A stretch of DNA of 64,000 nucleotides, taken from contig CM057138.1 in the NCBI GenBank assembly GCA_029964075.1, forward strand, positions 12,642,932 to 12,706,931. The letters are read 5' to 3'. Both the position numbers and the translations under genes were made by a program. The stretch comes from Patiria pectinifera. Lineage: Eukaryota > Echinodermata > Asteroidea > Valvatida > Asterinidae. Shown one piece after another: positions 59,876 to 64,000 of the stretch. The notes under the pieces were generated by a model that had not been told where the DNA came from, did no database searches, and worked only from the letters and a program-made list of their open reading frames with translations. Position 1 is the stretch's first letter; every line of letters begins with the position of its first letter.

Positions 59876-61129
59876 AGTAATGGCTAGGACGTAAGGGTGA
59901 ATATAAGTCATTTATTGAGAGGGTTATACAAGGACTGCAAAAAGGGTAGGATTTTTGTCTTTAAGTTCTCAGTTCTTCCATGACTCACGATCTTCCCAGG
60001 CACTTACTGCCTGGATACATGAAGTTGAAAGTAGTCACGTTAGATTTTTTTTTACGAGCCCAAAGGAAATTGCTCCAGACAGCTCTGTGCATCAGTGTCA
60101 CATGAGAGTGGCCATCAGTGATAATGTGATCATGTATCGGCAATTACTGTTAATAGCGACCTGAAGTCTTTGTACTGATTCTGACAGCTTAAGTGGGAAC
60201 GGATTTTTCCCTAATGTGATAAAAGTTCAACTTGCAGCACTGAGAATTTTACATGTAGCCAAATACATGTCAGAAACCGTGCACTTTCCTGCAAAGACAA
60301 TGGGTTGATTCCCACTCAGATAAAAATTACAATGTTCACACACTGCATCCTTCACACTGGGCCGCAAAGTGCCTTCTGTCCAAGTCCTTTTTTTTTCTGT
60401 GTTCTATCTCACCAAGATCTCTTAAACTCTTGAAATTCACCCTCTTATTAAAAAAACCCACCAAAAAACCCTAAAATTGAATGGCATTTCCCCCTTTTTG
60501 ATGGTACATTTTGTAATTAGTGACCTCATAGTGTATTGTCTCCCCCCATCACAATATAACACATTTTTGCAATATTGACGTGAGTGATTTTGATGTACCG
60601 GTACATGTAAGGTGTCGCGTCATCAGAAATGACAAAGCAACTTTTAAAGGAATCCTACAAATTGTCAGTGTATTCATTTTGTTACGAGATTTGCTCATAA
60701 AATGCTTTTTCCTAAGACCCTTTCCACTGAAAAGCAAGGACAGAGGAGGGTAGCACTGCCTGGCAAAATTGTTTTCTTAAACTCAACTTTTTCAGAGAGA
60801 AATCTAACTATACAGAAAATATTGTTTTTGTTAAAAAATACATACCATGCTGGCCTAGGTATCCTTATCCAAATTCTGCAAAACAAACATTTCTTCAGAA
60901 AAAAAATATTTTGCTCTCTTGCAGACCTGAAATCCCTTTAAAAACGCTCTTTCACAAGCTCTGCCTCATCCCCCGAGGGCAGTATTTAACTAAGGTGCTT
61001 AGACTTTGCGCATCAGTGACGGTTACGGCTCCCGCCAGGTTGCAACTAATCAACCGCGCAACGATGAAAAAATAATAATAACCGGACTCGTACACGCAGG
61101 AAACAGTTCATGGGTCTAGCTCACCATAC

Positions 61130-61238
61130 CTTCTTATGTGATTTGAAGACATTGCACTTGAAGATATTCGTCTGGCCGTCGCGGGCAATGTAGCTGAAGA
61201 TTTTGAGGTCCTGGGAGTCGTGTGAGACATAGAAGACC
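61130..61238 (-). CDS. NOS1AP: NOS1AP orthologue, PTB domain exon
   Basis: Encodes [21 protein letters not shown] and [14 protein letters not shown], nearly the same as the vertebrate NOS1AP PTB core. Acceptor TTTTCCCACTTTCCAG before 61238 (entering with one base of a split codon) and donor GTATGG after 61130 (phase 0) are clear. The next exon on the minus strand (55838) continues with SQAMRIV, as in vertebrates. The first ~100 residues of the PTB domain and the start codon are not found up to 64000, so the 5' exons must lie beyond the right edge. The five exons here give 614 residues, so the full protein would be longer than the ~500-residue vertebrate form. Confidence 0.95.
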
Positions 61239-61364
61239 CTGGAAAGTGGGAAAACAGGGGGAGAGGTCATTCCACGGCTATGATCCCAAGTTAATGGCTG
61301 ATGACAATGCATGCACTAGACCTTCAAACAAAAATCTGAATAAACAGTAGCTAAGAACACAATA

Positions 61365-61455
61365 TTCATTTACATGTACATGTACTTCAACAAAAACATA
61401 CATCTGCCTTGCAACTGAACTACATGTACACAAACATGTACATTGTACATGTATA
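61365..61455. repeat. TACATG-rich simple repeat
   Basis: Runs of ACATGTAC/TACATGTA near 61372-61384 and 61422-61452. The same octamer recurs at about 58636, 62276 and 63460-63502. Such repeats are frequent in echinoderm genomes. Confidence 0.6.
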
Positions 61456-62366
61456 ATAAATAAAATCTTATAGTATAGCACTTACATTGTGTACATTGTA
61501 AATTAGTCTTCAAACAACACAAACAAAAATGTCTTATTAAGCTAAACAGCCAAGCTATCAGAGAATTAAAAAGATAGAAACTAAAGCAGGCTCATTTAAA
61601 AAAAAAAGGATTTATAAAACCTAAAAATACAATAGAATGATAGTTTTAAAGATATGTCTCAATACAAAAATGAATGTTTCTGAGTGCAACGGTGAGAATA
61701 ATTTCATGAGGTGACAGATGAAATGTTTTATTCTACGAGACAAAAAATGGAACACTCCTGTCACTGTAGGAAATTATTCTTTCCATTACACAAAATGTGA
61801 AAAATGTATCTACCGCGGTATTTGTTTTATACAACATAGATCCTGGACATCTGATCCGTCAGAGCCATCAATCGTGTGACCATGCAATGGAATTTATTTC
61901 TATTTACCGTGGAATAGAACTTCTGTTGATGACGTGCGGACGGGACAAATAATTCAATGTCAATTAAGTGATCAACGACCCACGCATGACATGACAGAGA
62001 TTAATTTATGCAGGCACTGTATAATTATGATATACACTGTACCAGGTACACTGTATAACATGGAATTAAAATATCAAATTTTGACAAACACATAAACTGG
62101 TACTGGTGCATTGTAAAACTCTATTTGCAGCCACATCAGGAATGGTTGATTCTGTATTCTAAAAAGTTCTACACAATGCAGAAAAAAATGATCTCTCTCC
62201 TTCCACAAAAATAATTCCAGTCCCTAATGTTCCATGCATTCTAGACTTAATCCTTCTCTGCACATTTATTTACTACTACATGTACTTTAATACATCATGT
62301 ACACTGTACATGTACACAGGTACCAGTAGATGATGAACTTATGCCGCAATTATTCAATGTACTGAT

Positions 62367-63073
62367 TAGCCTTGGTCAAGGCGCTAGTTGTTATTCATCC
62401 CGGCCGTAGCGCAGTAAACGATATCCTCGCTAGCGCTAGTACAGCACGAACAGCGACCTCACGCGGCCACCATTTTTATGCAAATCAGTTGGACCCAATC
62501 TAGCGCCTTGGTTCAATCGTCGGCAAAAGCTTATTTTTTTTTATTTTGCGCTGGATTTCTAGCGCACGACCTCATATGCGAATACAGATAAGTGTAGGCG
62601 GAGCTTTTATGTGAAGTGTCCAATCACACCTTGTTAAATCCGGACGTCATCAAATTATTTGCAGCTATTTGCCTTTTGCGGATGTGACAGGAACCACAGT
62701 TTTTGTGCATAGGTGCCGTGTGCCGAGACACACAACGTGTACGTGGATGGATTATGTACAATGTACGGTGCCACGTTTCACTATGCAAGTTTCCACTCAA
62801 CGATCGACCATTAAGAAAACGACATTTAAGGTCAGCTAAGGCTATTAACATAATGAGCACCACCCCCAAAACCTCACATGGACGATTGAACCAAGGCGCT
62901 AGATTGGGTCCAACTGATTTGCATACAAATAGTGGCCGCGTGAGGTCGCTGTTCGCGCTGTATTTTTAATGCACTGCATGCATAGACATATGACTGTATG
63001 CACAGCGCTAGGGAAGATATCGTTTACCGCCTTACGGCCGGATGAATAACAACTAGCGCCTTGTCCAAGGCTA
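62367..63073. mobile_element. Mutator-like family 2 element, 707 bp
   Basis: The ends are TAGCCTTGGTCAAGGCGC and GCGCCTTGTCCAAGGCTA; the inverted arms run on for about 160 bp (TTGGACCCAATCTAGCGCC with GGCGCTAGATTGGGTCCAA inside). A perfect 9-bp duplication TGTACTGAT flanks it (62358-62366 and 63074-63082). No transposase frame. Fragments of the family lie at 17912-18106 and 19262-19405. Confidence 0.85.
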
Positions 63074-63082
63074 TGTACTGAT

Positions 63083-64000
63083 AAAAGAAACATGTTTTCC
63101 CTATCCAACATCCCCCCCCCTCTCCCCCAATTCTGTATGCCCAGCAACTCTACACACATTGCATACCAAGCAGGGATCTAAAACCACTCATTGATTTGGC
63201 CTCCCAGCTCATGATGTCAACAAGCACGCTCTTGCATTCTACATTGTAAGCGCATTTCAATAATGTGGTACCGCATGGTTGTCATGAAATCCTGGACTGA
63301 AGAAAAGGCTTCGACATGGGAGTGGAGTTTCTAAGCTGTTGAGCTAGCAACAACAAACCGAGTCGGCCCAAGAAAACAGTGGACAAAATCCCCCTAAATG
63401 GGCCTGGGATTTGAAATACGCGTACATTAAAATGCCTTTGGGCTATCAACGACTGACATACATGTACATGTAGAATATTTCAATACACACATGTACATGT
63501 ACGGTATGTAAACAGCTTACAATACATGCATGGGTATACAAAACATGTATGATCAGGCAACTGATTTTGTAATGATTGTGTTCATCATAAAACCTGTGTC
63601 CTTTCAGCGTAATATCCCTGACGCTCTTTGTAATTATTGTATTTAATTAAGTAATCATGATTTATTCAAATGCACAAGGCATGGTAATAATAATACTGTA
63701 AGCACTGTGATTTAGTTTACTAATAAGGGCGTTCTAAAATGCCAATTATTATTATTATTATTATTATTACAGGGCATGTTAGGTACAGACTAGCCTTTAG
63801 TCAAGTCCCACGCGCCTATACCCGGACCATGCGGTCCCACGCGCCTATACCCGGACCATGCGGACACGTAACGCACCCTGGATGCTGGCACGTAAAAAGA
63901 CTAGCACGAGCGGCACAGCTGCGAGGGCCTTTACTATCTCGTGGAACTAATCACTTATTCATTTATTCACGTAATATAAATCAAGCAATATAAACCAATC
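63083..64000. other. NOS1AP intron, simple repeats
   Basis: No exon found. (TTA)n lies at about 63745-63769. A perfect 29-bp tandem duplication lies at 63806-63834 and 63835-63863 (unit starting TCCCACGCGCCTATACCCGG). Confidence 0.6.

Noticed and set aside
61239-64000. Upstream PTB exons of NOS1AP
   Set aside because: No frame with the expected PTB N-terminal sequence and splice signals was seen; they are presumed to lie beyond the right edge.

Overview
This is a eukaryotic window, most likely from a marine invertebrate deuterostome. Coding sequence is sparse and split into exons with clear GT/AG borders. Introns are long and full of small transposons, tACATGTAC-type simple repeats are frequent, and a TRIM gene of the RING/B-box/coiled-coil/NHL type has been duplicated locally. 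An echinoderm such as a sea star is my best guess; hemichordate or amphioxus cannot be excluded. All recognised genes are on the minus strand.

Layout. 1-4945: tandem array of a 2.3-2.4 kb unit (two units and the start of a third, running off the left edge) rich in TGACGTCA-like palindromes. 5280-8832: a hAT-like element with another hAT-like element nested in it. 9.6-13.5 kb: small terminal-inverted-repeat elements. 14904-17404: TRIM-NHL gene 1 (two coding exons, apparently intact). 17.9-29.4 kb: its 5' flank, carrying a foldback element, MITEs and local duplications. 29.6-31.9 kb: a large inverted repeat. 32155-33917: an unusual A-B-B-A element inserted into the end of TRIM-NHL gene 2. 33918-37660: TRIM-NHL gene 2, damaged in its last exon. 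37.7-45.5 kb: the 5' flank of gene 2, collinear with that of gene 1 but with different transposons. 46.5-50.6 kb: repeats and the probable 3' region of the next gene. 50615-61238: five 3' exons of a NOS1AP (CAPON) orthologue, from the end of the PTB domain to the stop codon; the 5' exons lie beyond the right edge.

The main structural story is an old tandem segmental duplication (about 14.9-29.4 kb against 33.9-45.5 kb) containing a TRIM-NHL gene and its upstream region. Each copy then took its own set of insertions, many with readable target-site duplications: 8 bp for hAT-like, 9 bp for Mutator-like, TAA for Harbinger-like. Gene 1 kept its open frame. Gene 2 has a 1-nt frameshift in the NHL domain and a transposon at its last codons. 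TRIM-NHL proteins are usually E3 ubiquitin ligases and NOS1AP is a PTB adaptor of neuronal NO synthase; nothing in the sequence links the two functionally.

All alignments were done by eye, so boundaries of repeats are approximate unless a target-site duplication is quoted. No tRNA, rRNA, CRISPR or bacterial-type operon was found.
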